A stretch of DNA of 64,000 nucleotides from Nocardioides sp. Root122 (GCF_001425025.1 NZ_LMDE01000003.1:115711-179710); one strand, 5' to 3'; numbered from the stretch's first letter, positions 15,746-25,456 are shown. Program-made: numbers and translations. Notes: generated by a model not told the origin, from the sequence alone.

Positions 15746-16635
15746 CAGAAGACGAGGTAGTAGAGGACCAGCCAGATCGGCGCGACCGTGGCGAGGAGCG
15801 AGTCGAGCCGGTCCATCAGGCCGCCGTGGCCGGGGATGACCTGGCTCATGTCCTTGATGCCGAGGTCGCGCTTGATGACCGACTCGCACAGGTCACCCAG
15901 GGTGGCCATGACGGCCGTGATGACGCCGAGGACGGCACCCACCCACCAGTCGCCGCCGAGGAAGGAGGTGACCAGCCACACCCCGACCGCCGTGGTGGCG
16001 ACCACGGACCCGGCGAAGCCCTCCCACGACTTCTTGGGCGAGATCACCGGCGCCATCGGGTGCTTGCCGAAGAGCACGCCCGCGATGTAGCCACCGGTGT
16101 CGGAGGCAACCGTGATGGCGATGAACGTGATGACGCCCCGTACGCCGTGGTCGTCGAGGTCGAGGCCGAACGCCGGGGTGGTGCCACCCTCGCCCAGCAG
16201 GAGGGCGACGAATGAGGCGAGGAACGGGACGTAGACGAGCGTGAAGACCGACGCGGTGGCGTTCTTGACGTAGCCGGCCACCCCGCGGCGCAGCAGCCAC
16301 AGCATGATCACGAGTGCGGTGACGGCGGTGGCGGTGACCAGCGCCGGTGCGCCCCAGAAGTAGGCGACGACGACCATGACGACGCCGCCCAGCATCAGCG
16401 GCTGCTCCGGGATGTCGATGTCCTTGGCCGACAGCCCGCGGTGCAGCTCCCACACCGCGACCGCGACAGCGACGGCGACGATCCCCATGAACGCGGTCTT
16501 CCAGAAGAACAGCGACAGCAGGATCGCCGCGACGAGGACCACGGCCGAAGTGATCGCCGCAGGGAGGTCACGGCCGGCGCGGCCGTGGTCCTTCGGCACC
16601 GGCTGGGGAGCCGCCGAACTGTCAGGGGTCGTCAT
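15745..16635 (-). CDS. cdsA: Phosphatidate cytidylyltransferase
   Basis: Makes CDP-diacylglycerol from phosphatidate and CTP, the branch point for phosphatidylinositol and cardiolipin. The 296-residue protein has a short soluble N-terminus and about eight membrane spans. The family signature runs from PKKSWEGFAGS to SVIKRDLGIKDMSQVIPGHGG and LMDRLDSL, with the conserved Lys-Arg, Lys-Asp and His-Gly-Gly...Asp-Arg-x-Asp residues. It starts 11 nt after the frr stop. The pyrH-frr-cdsA order is conserved in bacteria. Confidence 0.96.
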   Translation of the reverse strand: MTTPDSSAAPQPVPKDHGRAGRDLPAAITSAVVLVAAILLSLFFWKTAFMGIVAVAVAVAVWELHRGLSAKDIDIPEQPLMLGGVVMVVVAYFWGAPALVTATAVTALVIMLWLLRRGVAGYVKNATASVFTLVYVPFLASFVALLLGEGGTTPAFGLDLDDHGVRGVITFIAITVASDTGGYIAGVLFGKHPMAPVISPKKSWEGFAGSVVATTAVGVWLVTSFLGGDWWVGAVLGVITAVMATLGDLCESVIKRDLGIKDMSQVIPGHGGLMDRLDSLLATVAPIWLVLYYLVF

Positions 16636-16646
16636 GGAAGGGGCGC

Positions 16647-17204
16647 TCAGACCTCGAGCAGCTCGGCTTCCTTGTGCTTGAGCAGCTCGTCGATCTTGTC
16701 GGTGTGGGTCTTGGTGACCGCGTCGAGGCGCTTCTCGGCACCGGTGACGTCGTCCTTGCCGACCTCACCGTCCTTCTCGAGCTTCTCGAGGGCCTGCTTG
16801 GCCGCACGGCGCACGTTGCGCACCGAGACCCGGCCGTCCTCGGCCTTGGCCTTGGCGAGCTTGATGTACTCCTTGCGACGCTCCTCGGTCAGCTCGGGGA
16901 ACACGCAGCGCAGCACCTTGCCGTCGTTGGCCGGGTTCACGCCGAGGTCGGAGTCGCGGATGGCCCGCTCGATGTTGCCCATCGCGCCGATGTCGAACGG
17001 CTGGATGAGGATGGTGCGCGCGTCCTGCGAGGTGAAGCTCGCCAGCTGCTGCAGCGGGGTCTGGGTGCCGTAGTAGTCGGCCGTGATCTTGGCGAACATG
17101 GCCGGGTTGGCACGGCCTGCCCGGATCGTGGCGAAGTCCTCGCGGGTCGCCTCGACGGACTTGCTCATCTTGGCGTCGGCATCGTTCATGACGTCGTTGA
17201 TCAC
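16647..17204 (-). CDS. frr: Ribosome recycling factor
   Basis: A 185-residue protein that splits the post-termination ribosome with EF-G. It has the full family span: KMSKSVEATREDFATIRAGRANPAMF at the start, TPLQQLASF, ARTILIQPFD, IRDSDLGVNPANDGKVLRCVFPELTEERRKEYIKLAK, and the C-terminal helix ending KHKEAELLEV. GTG 17204 has GAGAGAG 5 nt upstream. It lies 60 nt after the pyrH stop and 11 nt before cdsA. Confidence 0.98.
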   Translation of the reverse strand: MINDVMNDADAKMSKSVEATREDFATIRAGRANPAMFAKITADYYGTQTPLQQLASFTSQDARTILIQPFDIGAMGNIERAIRDSDLGVNPANDGKVLRCVFPELTEERRKEYIKLAKAKAEDGRVSVRNVRRAAKQALEKLEKDGEVGKDDVTGAEKRLDAVTKTHTDKIDELLKHKEAELLEV

Positions 17205-17264
17205 GGTTGCTCTCTCTCGTCGTACGTCGGGGTGTGGTGGTCGCCGGGCGATCGGACGGGCCGA

Positions 17265-17981
17265 TCAGGCCGAGCTGCTCACCAGCGTGCCAATCCTCTC
17301 ACCCCGCACGGCGCGGCCGATCGTGCCCGGGGTCGAGAGGTTGAAGAAGACCATGTCCATGCGGTTGTCGCGCGCCATCGCGATGCCGGTGGCGTCGGCC
17401 ACCTTGAGGTCGCGGGCGAGGTACTCGTCGTAGGTGAGGTGGTCGAACTTCACCGCGTCGGGGTTGGTCTTGGGGTCGGAGTCGTAGACCCCGTCCACAC
17501 CCTGCTTGCCCATCAGGATGACCTCACAGCGGGTCTCCAGCGCGCGCTGGGCCGCGACGGTGTCGGTGGAGAAGAACGGCATGCCGGCGCCGGCGCCGAA
17601 GATCACGACGCGGCCCTTCTCCATGTGCCGGATCGCGCGGCGCGGGATGTAGGGCTCGGCGACCTGGCCCATGGTGATCGCGGTCTGCACGCGCGTCTCG
17701 ACCCCGTGCTTCTCGATGAGGTCCTGGAGCGCCAGGCAGTTCATCACCGTGCCGAGCATGCCCATGTAGTCGGCGCGGGCGCGCTCCATGCCGCGCTGCT
17801 GCAGCTCGGCGCCGCGGAAGAAGTTGCCGCCACCGACCACGATGGCGATCTGCACGCCCGACTTCGCGACCTCGGCGACCTCGCCGGCCAGCCCGTTGAT
17901 GACGTCGAGGTCCAGCCCGACCTCACCCCCACCGAACACTTCACCCGAGAGCTTGAGCAGGACACGGTTGTAGGCCGTCAC
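17265..17981 (-). CDS. pyrH: UMP kinase
   Basis: Phosphorylates UMP to UDP with ATP; amino-acid kinase fold, hexameric in bacteria. The 238-residue product has [11 protein letters not shown] at the N-terminus, [30 protein letters not shown], and the nucleotide-binding [21 protein letters not shown] and [22 protein letters not shown] lies 5 nt before GTG 17981. A strong hairpin (18088-18125) separates it from tsf, so it probably has its own promoter. Confidence 0.98.
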   Translation of the reverse strand: MTAYNRVLLKLSGEVFGGGEVGLDLDVINGLAGEVAEVAKSGVQIAIVVGGGNFFRGAELQQRGMERARADYMGMLGTVMNCLALQDLIEKHGVETRVQTAITMGQVAEPYIPRRAIRHMEKGRVVIFGAGAGMPFFSTDTVAAQRALETRCEVILMGKQGVDGVYDSDPKTNPDAVKFDHLTYDEYLARDLKVADATGIAMARDNRMDMVFFNLSTPGTIGRAVRGERIGTLVSSSA

Positions 17982-18087
17982 TGGGATCCCTTCACACGGC
18001 TTGGTGGGTCCCGAGAAACCTACCGGAACGAGCCGGTCGCGACGAACCCGCCGAGACGCTCGCGGACCGGCGGACGTCCGGACAAGC

Positions 18088-18125
18088 GGACGGGGCCCGT
18101 ACGCCAGTGCGTACGGGCCCCGTCC
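18088..18125 (-). terminator. Strong hairpin terminator after tsf
   Basis: A perfect 17-bp stem (arms 18088-18104 and 18109-18125) closes a 4-nt CAGT loop. It sits 23 nt after the tsf stop, in the tsf-pyrH gap. No U-tract follows, as is common for actinobacterial terminators. Confidence 0.8.
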
Positions 18126-18147
18126 GGGTGCTCGGGTGGAGCGTGGC

Positions 18148-18960
18148 TCAGGCGCCGACCTCGAAGCGGGCGAACCGCTTCACGGTGGTGCCGGCCGCGT
18201 CCAGGACGGCCTTGACCGACTTCTTGGACTCGGTGACCGACTCCTGCTCGAGCAGGACGATCTCCTTGTAGAAGCCGCCGAGGCGACCCTCGACGATCTT
18301 CGCGATCGCCTGCTCGGGCTTGCCCTCCTCGCGCGTCTTCTGCTCCGCGATGGAGCGCTCGGACTCGACCAGGTCGGCCGGGACCTCCTCGCGGGTGAGG
18401 TACTGCGCCTTCATCGCGGCGATCTGCATCGCTGCGGCACGGGCAGCGGCCTCGTCACCCTCGAACTCGACGAGCACGCCCACGGCGGGCGGCAGGTCGG
18501 CGGCACGCTTGTGCATGTAGGTGACGGTGGTGCCCTCGAAGTAGGCGACATCGCCCAGCTCGATCTTCTCGCCGATGGTGATGGCGAGGTCCTCGACGAC
18601 CTCGCCGACGGTCTTGCCATCGAGCTCGGCGGCCTTGAGGGCGGCGGTGTCGGCGGCCTTGACGGAGTTGGCGACCTCGGCGATCTGCTGCGCCTTGGCG
18701 ATGAAGTCCTCGTTCTTGGCGACGAAGTCGGTCTCGCTCTTCAGCTCGACCAGCGCGTTGCCGGCGGTGGCGACGAGGCCAGCGGCGGTCTCGCGCTCGG
18801 CGCCGCGGGCGGCGGCCTTGGCGGCACCCTTGACGCGGAGCAGCTCGACGGCCTTGTCGAAGTCGCCGTCCGTCTCGGTCAGCGCCTTCTTGCAGTCCAT
18901 CATCCCGGCCTGGGTGAGCTCACGGAGCTTCTTGACGTCGGCGGCGGTGAAGTTGGCCAT
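18148..18960 (-). CDS. tsf: Translation elongation factor Ts
   Basis: Nucleotide exchange factor for EF-Tu. The 270-residue protein opens with the UBA-like domain [36 protein letters not shown], then the core [15 protein letters not shown] (the TDFVAKN motif that contacts EF-Tu). Two subdomains follow, ending in [32 protein letters not shown] precedes the ATG. It follows rpsB as in most bacteria, with a hairpin between them. Confidence 0.98.
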   Translation of the reverse strand: MANFTAADVKKLRELTQAGMMDCKKALTETDGDFDKAVELLRVKGAAKAAARGAERETAAGLVATAGNALVELKSETDFVAKNEDFIAKAQQIAEVANSVKAADTAALKAAELDGKTVGEVVEDLAITIGEKIELGDVAYFEGTTVTYMHKRAADLPPAVGVLVEFEGDEAAARAAAMQIAAMKAQYLTREEVPADLVESERSIAEQKTREEGKPEQAIAKIVEGRLGGFYKEIVLLEQESVTESKKSVKAVLDAAGTTVKRFARFEVGA

Positions 18961-19026
18961 GGTCCTTCTTCCTTGACTCAGGGGGCTGGCTCGGCTGAGC
19001 CAGGGTGGGGGTGGACGTGACGCGTG

Positions 19027-19058
19027 CGCCGGTCGCCCGCCGTGGCGGGCGACCGGCG
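19027..19058 (-). terminator. Intergenic hairpin between rpsB and tsf
   Basis: Arms 19027-19041 and 19044-19058 are perfectly complementary (15 nt each, effectively 14 bp around CGTG). It begins 8 nt after the rpsB stop. It is probably a partial terminator or attenuator that sets the ratio of S2 to EF-Ts. Confidence 0.7.
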
Positions 19059-19065
19059 TAGGCGA

Positions 19066-20097
19066 TCAGTCCTGCTTCTGCTCGGCCTCGGCCGGGGCGT
19101 CCGCGTCGGCGGCCGGGGCGTCGGCCTCAGCAGCGGGGGCCTCGGCAGCGGGGGCCTCGGCGGGCGCGTCCGCCTCGGCGGCGGGGGCCTCCGCGGCGGG
19201 GGCGTCGGTCGCAGCGTCGGCGGCGGCCTCGGCCTGCGGCGCCTCGGACGCGGCACCGGTGGCCTCGGAGGCCGGGGTCTCGGCGGCGGCGTCGCCGGTG
19301 GCGGCAGCGGCAGCCTTGTCGGCGTCACCCTGCAGGAGCTCACGCTCCCACTCGGCCAGGGGCTCCTCGGCGCCCACGGCCTCGCCAGCATCGCCGGCCT
19401 TGGCACCCGAGCGGGCGATGAGGCCCTCGGCGACGGCGTCGGCGACCACGCGGGTCAGCAGGCCGACGGCGCGGATGGCGTCGTCGTTGCCCGGGATCGG
19501 GAAGTCGACGACGTCGGGGTCGCAGTTGGAGTCGAGGATGCCGATGATCGGGATCCGCAGCTTGCGGGCCTCCTCGACGGCGAGGTGCTCCTTGTTGGTG
19601 TCGACGATCCACACGGCCGACGGGACCTTGGTCATGTCGCGGATGCCGCCGAGGGTCTTGTCGAGCTTGGTGCGCTCGCGGCGCATCTGGAGCAGCTCCT
19701 TCTTCGTGCGGTTGGAGCCCGCGACGTCGTCGAAGTCGATCTCGTCGAGCTCCTTGAGGCGGTTGATCCGCTGGTGCACCGTCTGGAAGTTGGTGAGCAT
19801 GCCGCCCAGCCAGCGCTGGTTGACGTAGGGCATGCCGACGCGGGTCGCCTGCTCGGCGATCGCCTCCTGGGCCTGCTTCTTCGTGCCGACGAACATGATG
19901 ACGCCGCCCTTGGCGACGGTCTCCTTGACGAAGGCGTAGGAGCGGTCGATGTAGGCGAGCGACTGCTGCAGGTCGATGATGTAGATGCCGTTGCGCTCGG
20001 TCATGATGAAGCGCTTCATCTTGGGGTTCCAACGACGGGTCTGGTGACCGAAGTGGACGCCGCTCTCGAGCAGCTGGCGCATGGTGACGACTGCCAT
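19066..20097 (-). CDS. rpsB: 30S ribosomal protein S2 with a long Ala/Glu/Pro tail
   Basis: A 343-residue S2. The first about 250 residues are the canonical fold ([93 protein letters not shown]). The rest is a low-complexity acidic tail built from [14 protein letters not shown] repeats, absent from E. coli S2 but common in this order. AGGAG precedes ATG 20097, and the long frame upstream of it is not coding. The first gene of the rpsB-tsf unit. Confidence 0.98.
   Translation of the reverse strand: MAVVTMRQLLESGVHFGHQTRRWNPKMKRFIMTERNGIYIIDLQQSLAYIDRSYAFVKETVAKGGVIMFVGTKKQAQEAIAEQATRVGMPYVNQRWLGGMLTNFQTVHQRINRLKELDEIDFDDVAGSNRTKKELLQMRRERTKLDKTLGGIRDMTKVPSAVWIVDTNKEHLAVEEARKLRIPIIGILDSNCDPDVVDFPIPGNDDAIRAVGLLTRVVADAVAEGLIARSGAKAGDAGEAVGAEEPLAEWERELLQGDADKAAAAATGDAAAETPASEATGAASEAPQAEAAADAATDAPAAEAPAAEADAPAEAPAAEAPAAEADAPAADADAPAEAEQKQD
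19083..19215 (-). repeat. Degenerate tandem repeat encoding the S2 tail
   Basis: Reiterated GCCTCGGCGGGGGC-like units encode [10 protein letters not shown] variants at the S2 C-terminus. Likely prone to length variation between strains. Confidence 0.6.
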
Positions 20098-20550
20098 GGG
20101 TTCTCCTGTTGTCGCGGAGGCGCTCACCGCTGTGCCCGACCTTGAACCAGGCCGTGCCGGGAGCGTGACTCCTGTTGTTCTCAGTTGTTGCGCCCGACGG
20201 GTGCCGGGAGCCCTGACGCCCACACGCCGGTCCGATCCGCACCCAACTCCGATGGACCTGGAGCTGGTGGGAACTGAGGGCCGACGCCCACGGGTGGTGC
20301 GGAACCGAGGAGCATTCCGCCGCGGTCTGCGAGCGTGCGAAGTCAGTCCGTGAGGACTGCTCCGCACATCGTAGGCCAGCGATCCCCCCGGCGCGAATCG
20401 CTGCGCACGCTCCGGATGGGCGTGGATCGGGCGGGTCACAGGTGCTGGTCGCGGGCCGGGAACCGTCCCCAGCGCCTCCGGCCGGGCGACGGTCCACAGG
20501 GGGCTCCCGGCCCGGTCGTACGACGACGCGGTCCCGCGCAGCATCGAGGG
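20098..20550. other. 453-bp divergent intergenic region between rpsB and the M23 peptidase gene
   Basis: Holds the rpsB 5-prime leader and promoter on the minus strand and the M23 gene upstream region on the plus strand. I see a small hairpin (20344-20359, CAGTCC-GTGA-GGACTG) but no convincing -35/-10 pair and no small ORF with conserved features. A long rpsB leader that binds S2 is plausible but not shown. Confidence 0.5.
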
Positions 20551-21126
20551 ATGAGAGCCGTCCTCGGAGTCGTCGTCCTCGTGCTGCTGGTCGGGCTGCC
20601 CGGGCCCGCGCACGGAGCCCGGGTGGAGCCCGTCGGGGCGTGGCCACTGGACCCCGAGCCGGAGGTCGTTCGGGGGTTCGAGCCACCGCCCGGCCCGTGG
20701 GCGGCGGGGCATCGCGGCGTGGACATGGCGGGGCGCCCCGGACAGGCGGTGCGCGCGGCCCTGCCCGGCACGGTCGGCTTCGTCGGCTCGATCGGCGGCA
20801 AGCCGGTGGTCACGGTGCTGCACGGCGGTCGGCGCACGACGTACGAGCCGGTCGTGGCGTCGGTCGTCCGCGGGCGGACGGTGGCGGCAGGCGACGTGCT
20901 CGGGCGGCTCACCGCGACCGACAGCCACTGCTTCCCCGCGGCCTGCCTGCACTGGGGGCTCATCCGCGGCACCGGCGACGGCCAGGAGTACCTCGACCCG
21001 CTCACCCTCGTCGGGTCGGGTCCGGTGCGGCTGCTGCCGCTGTGGCGCGACGAGCCGGCGACCCGACGGGTGCCGTGGACTCCCCCACTGGAGCGCTGGC
21101 GCCGCCCGGTGGACTGGCTCGCCTGA
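20551..21126 (+). CDS. Secreted M23 family peptidoglycan endopeptidase-like protein
   Basis: A 191-residue protein with a signal peptide ([20 protein letters not shown]) and one LytM/M23 domain. The first zinc motif is GHRGVDMAG (HxxxD); the last is CLHWGLI, where the canonical HxH has Cys in place of its first His. The preceding HCFPAAC could form a disulfide with it. This CLHWG form is, from memory, frequent in actinobacterial homologues, so it may be a variant active site or a regulatory binder. ATG 20551 has GAGGG directly upstream. It converges on xerC across a strong hairpin. Confidence 0.85.
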   Translation: MRAVLGVVVLVLLVGLPGPAHGARVEPVGAWPLDPEPEVVRGFEPPPGPWAAGHRGVDMAGRPGQAVRAALPGTVGFVGSIGGKPVVTVLHGGRRTTYEPVVASVVRGRTVAAGDVLGRLTATDSHCFPAACLHWGLIRGTGDGQEYLDPLTLVGSGPVRLLPLWRDEPATRRVPWTPPLERWRRPVDWLA

Positions 21127-21166
21127 GCCCGCCTTCCCAACCCGCCGCCCGGCCGGTGCGGGTCGG

Positions 21167-21212
21167 TCCGTCATACGAACCCGAGCCCATCCGTTCGGCT
21201 CGGGATGACGGA
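21167..21212. terminator. Bidirectional hairpin between the convergent M23 and xerC genes
   Basis: Outer arms 21167-21174 and 21205-21212 (8 bp) and inner arms 21180-21187 and 21197-21204 (8 bp) are perfectly complementary, with a 5-nt bulge on one side. It lies between stops at 21126 and 21231. Confidence 0.7.
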
Positions 21213-21230
21213 TCTTGCGGGAGCGGGGGC

Positions 21231-22223
21231 TCAGGCGCGCGGGTGTGCCTGCTGGTAGGCGCGACGCAGCCGGTCGGTGGTGACGTGGGTGTAGAGCTGG
21301 GTCGTCGCGAGGGACGCGTGGCCGAGCAGCTCCTGGACCGAGCGCAGGTCGGCGCCGCCCTCGAGGAGGTGGGTGGCCGCGGTGTGCCGCAGGCCGTGCG
21401 GGCCGATGTCGGGAGCTCCGGGCACGTCGGCGATCCGACGGTGCACCAGCTCGCGGACCGCTCGCTGGTCGATCCGCCTGCCGCGCACACCGAGGAACAG
21501 GGCCGGACCGGAGCCCTCCACGCGCAGCGCGGGTCGGCCGACGGAGAGCCAGCGGTCGAGCGCACGGGCAGCGGGGGTGCCGTAGGGCACCGAGCGCTCC
21601 TTGCGCCCCTTGCCCAGGACCCGCACCACGCGGCGCTCGTCGTCGACGTCGTCGATGTCGAGGCCGACGAGCTCACCCACCCGGACCGCGGTCGCGTAGA
21701 GGAGCTCCAGCATCGCCACGTCGCGGACCCCGACCGGGGTGCCGTCGTCGGCGAGCTCGGCGGCGGAGCGGATCAGCGCCTCGGCCTCGTCGGCGCGCAG
21801 GACGGGGGGAAGGGTCTTGTGCTTCTTCGGTGACCCGAGTGCGGCGCCCGGGTCGGTGGGCAGCCGGCCGGTGCGGTGCAGCCAGGCGGTGAAGACCCGG
21901 GCCGCGGTGGCTCGGCGGGCGATCGTCGTCCGGCTGCGGCCGGTGGTCTGGAGCCGGGCCAGCCAGCTGCGCAGCGCGCGCAGGTCGAGCTCGGCCACGT
22001 CGTCGAGACCGAGGCGCAGGCAGTGGTCGAGCAGGCTGGACACGTCGCCGAGGTAGGCGCGGACGGTGTGCGGCGTCAGGTCGCGCTCGGAGACGAGGTG
22101 GCGCTCGTAGTCGCCGAGCAGGCGCACCATCGTCTCGGGCAGTCCGGGCTCGTCGGCTGCACCCTCCCCGGCCTGTCGAGCGGCGCGACCGTCCGTCTCG
22201 CCGGTCACCTCCACCTCGCTCAC
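21231..22223 (-). CDS. xerC: Tyrosine site-specific recombinase XerC
   Basis: A 330-residue recombinase that with XerD resolves chromosome dimers at dif. The N-terminal SAM-like domain ([23 protein letters not shown]) is followed by the catalytic domain. Catalytic residues are visible: Arg in [12 protein letters not shown], Lys in [41 protein letters not shown] (HxxR and the second His) and the nucleophile in QLYTHV. The position before the dprA-comM group is conserved in actinobacteria. GTG 22223 sits 6 nt after TAGGCT. Confidence 0.94.
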   Translation of the reverse strand: MSEVEVTGETDGRAARQAGEGAADEPGLPETMVRLLGDYERHLVSERDLTPHTVRAYLGDVSSLLDHCLRLGLDDVAELDLRALRSWLARLQTTGRSRTTIARRATAARVFTAWLHRTGRLPTDPGAALGSPKKHKTLPPVLRADEAEALIRSAAELADDGTPVGVRDVAMLELLYATAVRVGELVGLDIDDVDDERRVVRVLGKGRKERSVPYGTPAARALDRWLSVGRPALRVEGSGPALFLGVRGRRIDQRAVRELVHRRIADVPGAPDIGPHGLRHTAATHLLEGGADLRSVQELLGHASLATTQLYTHVTTDRLRRAYQQAHPRA

Positions 22224-22229
22224 GTCTCG

Positions 22230-22235
22230 AGCCTA
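22230..22235 (-). promoter_or_regulatory. Leaderless -10 box (TAGGCT) of xerC
   Basis: TAGGCT ends 6 nt before GTG 22223, within the short gap after the dprA stop. Confidence 0.55.
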
Positions 22236-22251
22236 GGCGTGCGGGGCGCCC

Positions 22252-23460
22252 TCATGCGTCAGGCGCGAGCCGCCAGCCGCTGTCGGTGAGCCGGACGAAG
22301 CCCTTGGACTCGAGGCGGCGCAGGGCACCCTCGGTGGTGCGGATGTGGAGACCGCACAACCGCGAGATCGAGTCGACCTCGGCGGGCTCGCTCACCGGCA
22401 CCCACTCCGCCACCCGCCGCTCGATGGGAGTGAGCCTGTCGCGGGCGCGCTCCTCGCCGCGCGGTGCGTCGACCAGGTGCTCCCCCGCCGAGCCGAGGAG
22501 CTCCAAGACCTCGGCCCCGCGGGTGACGACGGTGCCGCGCCCTTCACGGAGGAAGTTGTTGACGCCCTGGGAGGTGTAGCTGGTGACCGGCCCCGGCACG
22601 CACATCACGTGCCGGTTCATCTGCTCGGCCCAGCCGGCCGTGTTGAGCGCCCCGCTGCGCAGCGCCGCCTCGACGACGACGGTGCCGGTCGTGACGGCGG
22701 CGATGAGCCGGTTGCGGGCCAGGAACCGCGGACGCGTCGGAGCCGACCCGGGCGGCTGCTCGGAGACCACGGCGAACTCGGCGGCGAGGTGCTGCAGGAG
22801 GCGCCTGTTGGCGGCGGGATAGACGCGGTCGACCCCGCAGGCCAGGATCGCCGCCGTAGCGCCGCCGGAGACCAGCGTGGCGTCGTGGGCCTCGAAGTCG
22901 ATCCCCAGGGCGCCGCCGGACACCACGGGCACCCCCGCCAGTGCCAGGTGGTCGCAGATGGCTCGCGTCATCTCGACGCCGTAGACCGAGGCGGCCCGCG
23001 AGCCGACCACGGCCACCGACGTCGCGATCTCGGTGAGTGGCATCGGCCCCCTGACCCACAGGCCGGGCGGAGTGCCGCCGAAGCTCTCCTCGGCGAGGAC
23101 GTGGTCGAGCTGGTCGAGGCCTGGTGGCCACTCGGGGTCGCCCGGGACCACGAACCGGATGCCGCACCTGTCGGCCTGGTCGAGCTGGCGAAGCGGGTCG
23201 ACCCCGGCCAGTCGCTCGGCCAGTCGCTCGGCGACTCCCGTGTCGCTCGTCGACGTGAGGGACTGCTCGAGGGCGCGCACGGCACCCATCTGCCGCACGA
23301 GCGAGGAGGTCGCGCCGTCGCCGGGCTCCACCCCGCAGCTCAGCGTCACCCGGGCCAGGCGGTCGGCCTCGGGGACCGGCTTGACCGGCGCCGGAACAGC
23401 GCGGCGAGGAACCGACGATGGCGTCTCCGTGGGCTCCGCACGAAGCTGCGCGGGGTTCAC
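22252..23460 (-). CDS. dprA: DNA-processing protein DprA
   Basis: A 402-residue protein that loads RecA on incoming single-stranded DNA during transformation. The Rossmann-like core has VAVVGSRAASVYGVEM, VVSGGALGIDFEAHDATL (the ArGID-type motif) and FLARNRLIAAVTTGTVVVEAALRSGALNTA. A C-terminal winged helix (IRTTEGALRRLESKGFVRL) follows. GTG 23460 overlaps the comM stop by 4 nt (GTGA), which fixes the start against a much longer open frame. Natural competence is not known for this lineage; the pair is conserved anyway. Confidence 0.95.
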   Translation of the reverse strand: MNPAQLRAEPTETPSSVPRRAVPAPVKPVPEADRLARVTLSCGVEPGDGATSSLVRQMGAVRALEQSLTSTSDTGVAERLAERLAGVDPLRQLDQADRCGIRFVVPGDPEWPPGLDQLDHVLAEESFGGTPPGLWVRGPMPLTEIATSVAVVGSRAASVYGVEMTRAICDHLALAGVPVVSGGALGIDFEAHDATLVSGGATAAILACGVDRVYPAANRRLLQHLAAEFAVVSEQPPGSAPTRPRFLARNRLIAAVTTGTVVVEAALRSGALNTAGWAEQMNRHVMCVPGPVTSYTSQGVNNFLREGRGTVVTRGAEVLELLGSAGEHLVDAPRGEERARDRLTPIERRVAEWVPVSEPAEVDSISRLCGLHIRTTEGALRRLESKGFVRLTDSGWRLAPDA

Positions 23461-25055
23461 GACGCCACCCGGACGGCGCGCGCAGGAAGGCTCCGTGCGG
23501 GATCGTCCGACCGCAGCGCCAGCGCGATCTCCGCCTCCCGCTCGCCCGGGCGGCCCACGCCTGCGCAGTCCGCGACGCTCCACGCGAGCCGCTGGACGCG
23601 GGTGAGGCCGCGTCGGGTGAGCCGTCCCGCGGACAGCTCCTGGTCGATGAGGCGCTGCCCCTCGGGCTCGAGCGGCCAGTGCTCGGTCAGCGCGGGCCCG
23701 GGGCACGAAGCGTTGAGCTGCCACGAACGGTCGCGGAAGCGGCGGGCCTGGCGCTGGCGCGCCTCGGTGACCCGGGCACGCACGTCCGCCGACGACTCCG
23801 GGGCCGCGCCCCACGACCCTGCCCTCCGGCCCTGGGGACGCACCTCCATCCAGATGTCGACGCGGTCGAGGATCGGCCCGGTGAGCTTGCGGCGGTAGTG
23901 GGTGCGCTGCACCTCGGTGCAGTCGCAGGACCCGCCGGAGAGGCCGTGGAAGTTGCCGCACGGGCACGGGTTGGCCGCGAGCACGACCAGCGACCGCGCC
24001 GGATAGGTGGCCGCCTCCTCGCCCCGCGCGATCGTCACCTCTCCCGACTCGAGCGGCTGGCGCATCGCCTCGATCACGTCGGCGCGGAAGTGCGGGAACT
24101 CGTCGAGGAACAGGACCCCGTGGTGCGCCAGGCTCACCTGGCCCGGCCGGACCCGCCCGGTGCCGCCGCCCAGCACGCTGGCCGCCGTCGCCGAGTGGTG
24201 CGGCGCGAACCAGGGCGGGCGGCGCAGCAGGCCGCTCCCCTCCGGCAGGGTGCCGGCGACGGAGTGGAGCGCCGTCACCTCCAACGCCTGCTCGGTGGTG
24301 AGGTCGGGAAGGATGCTGGGGATCCGCTCGGCGATCGAGGTCTTCCCCGTGCCGCGCGGGCCGATCAGCATCATCGGATGGCCACCCGCCGCCGCGACCT
24401 CGACGGCGTAGCGGACGTCCTCGAGGCCGTCGAGGTCGAGCAGGTCGAGGTCGGCCAGCCGGTCGTCGCCGCGCCACGTCGCGAGAGGACTGGCCGACGG
24501 GCCGACCACCGGATCCGCCTCGGGGACCTCAGCGTCGCGCAGCACCGCCGACACCTGCGCGAGCGAACGCACCCCGAACACGGTCATCCCGGGCACCAGC
24601 GCCGCCTCGGCCGCCTGCGGCTCCGGCACGAAGACCCGGGTGATGCCGTGGGAGGCGGCCGCGATCACCATGGGCAGCACCCCCGGCACGGGCCGCAGCG
24701 CGCCCGAGACGGAGAGCTCCCCGATGAACGCCCAGCCGTCGAGCTGCTCGGGGCTCAGCTCCTCGTGCTTCTTGTCGGCTGCCATCACTGCGATCGCGAT
24801 GGCGAGGTCGTAGTGGGTGCCGCTCTTGGGGAGGTCCGCGGGTGCGAGCAGGATCGTGACCCTCTTGGTGGCCGGCCAGCGTCCGCAGTCGTTGTTGATC
24901 GCCATCCGCACCCGGTCGCGCGCCTCGGACAGGCTCTTGTCGACGCGACCCACGATCGTGGTGTTGACCAGGCCCGGGGAGACGTCGACCTGCACGTCGA
25001 TCACATGTCCGTCGGCCCCCTTCAGGGCGAGCGAACGGGCCGTTGCGAAGGCCAT
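23457..25055 (-). CDS. comM: YifB/ComM family Mg-chelatase-like AAA+ ATPase
   Basis: A 532-residue hexameric helicase-type ATPase that aids branch migration of donor DNA. The N-terminal ChlI-like domain (VDVSPGLVNTTIVGRVDKSLSEARDRVR) is followed by the AAA+ core with Walker A MLIGPRGTGKTSIAERIP and Walker B GVLFLDEFPHF. The zinc-type loop LAANPCPCGNF with CDC, and the C-terminal MgChII lid (LTRRGLTRVQRLAWSVADC), are present. ATG 25055 shares one base with the yraN stop; dprA overlaps its own stop by 4 nt. The three are one translational unit. Confidence 0.95.
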   Translation of the reverse strand: MAFATARSLALKGADGHVIDVQVDVSPGLVNTTIVGRVDKSLSEARDRVRMAINNDCGRWPATKRVTILLAPADLPKSGTHYDLAIAIAVMAADKKHEELSPEQLDGWAFIGELSVSGALRPVPGVLPMVIAAASHGITRVFVPEPQAAEAALVPGMTVFGVRSLAQVSAVLRDAEVPEADPVVGPSASPLATWRGDDRLADLDLLDLDGLEDVRYAVEVAAAGGHPMMLIGPRGTGKTSIAERIPSILPDLTTEQALEVTALHSVAGTLPEGSGLLRRPPWFAPHHSATAASVLGGGTGRVRPGQVSLAHHGVLFLDEFPHFRADVIEAMRQPLESGEVTIARGEEAATYPARSLVVLAANPCPCGNFHGLSGGSCDCTEVQRTHYRRKLTGPILDRVDIWMEVRPQGRRAGSWGAAPESSADVRARVTEARQRQARRFRDRSWQLNASCPGPALTEHWPLEPEGQRLIDQELSAGRLTRRGLTRVQRLAWSVADCAGVGRPGEREAEIALALRSDDPARSLPARAVRVAS

Positions 25056-25456
25056 CAGCCGATCCCCTCGACGTGCTCGACCTCGACCGGACGTCCGGGC
25101 GGCACCAGGACACCCACCATGTCGATCCGGACGTCGTCTGGGTGGCAGTCGTGGACGCGCAGCCACCGCGCCCCCAGCCGCCTGAGGCGGTCGGCCTTGC
25201 GCTGGTCGATCGCCTCGAGGGGGTCGCCGTAGTCGGTCGAGGTGCGCGTCTTCACCTCGCAGATCACCAGGACGGTGCCGTCGAGCAGCACCAGGTCGAT
25301 CTCGCCCGCGTCGCACCGCCAGTTGCGGTCGAGCAGGACCATGCCCAGCCCGGCGAGGTGACGCGCCGCGATGGTCTCGCCGCGCTCGCCGAGGAGCCTG
25401 TTGTGCTCGGCAAGAGGATCGGGCGCGAAGGGTGAGGCGGCAGCAGGTCGGGCCAT
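25055..25456 (-). CDS. yraN: YraN (UPF0102) family endonuclease-like protein
   Basis: A 133-residue protein with a PD-(D/E)XK nuclease-like core. RGETIAARHLAGLGMVLLDRNWRCDAGEIDLVLLDGTVLVICEVKTR contains the GEIDLV and EVKTR active-site elements. A terminal QRKADRLRRLGARWL helix follows. The biochemical role is unproven, although the placement with dprA and comM suggests DNA processing. ATG 25456 is chosen because GGAAGG lies 7 nt upstream; the open frame extends 14 codons further without support. Confidence 0.92.
   Translation of the reverse strand: MARPAAASPFAPDPLAEHNRLLGERGETIAARHLAGLGMVLLDRNWRCDAGEIDLVLLDGTVLVICEVKTRTSTDYGDPLEAIDQRKADRLRRLGARWLRVHDCHPDDVRIDMVGVLVPPGRPVEVEHVEGIG

Noticed and set aside
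20098..21174. Extension of rpsB to an open frame starting at 21174
   Set aside because: It would read through the M23 gene in antisense. S2 starts at ATG 20097 with AGGAG and the family N-terminus.
23208..23235. A 12-bp tandem duplication (CAGTCGCTCGGC twice) in dprA
   Set aside because: It keeps the frame and encodes a plausible AERLAERLAG helix; ordinary coding microduplication.
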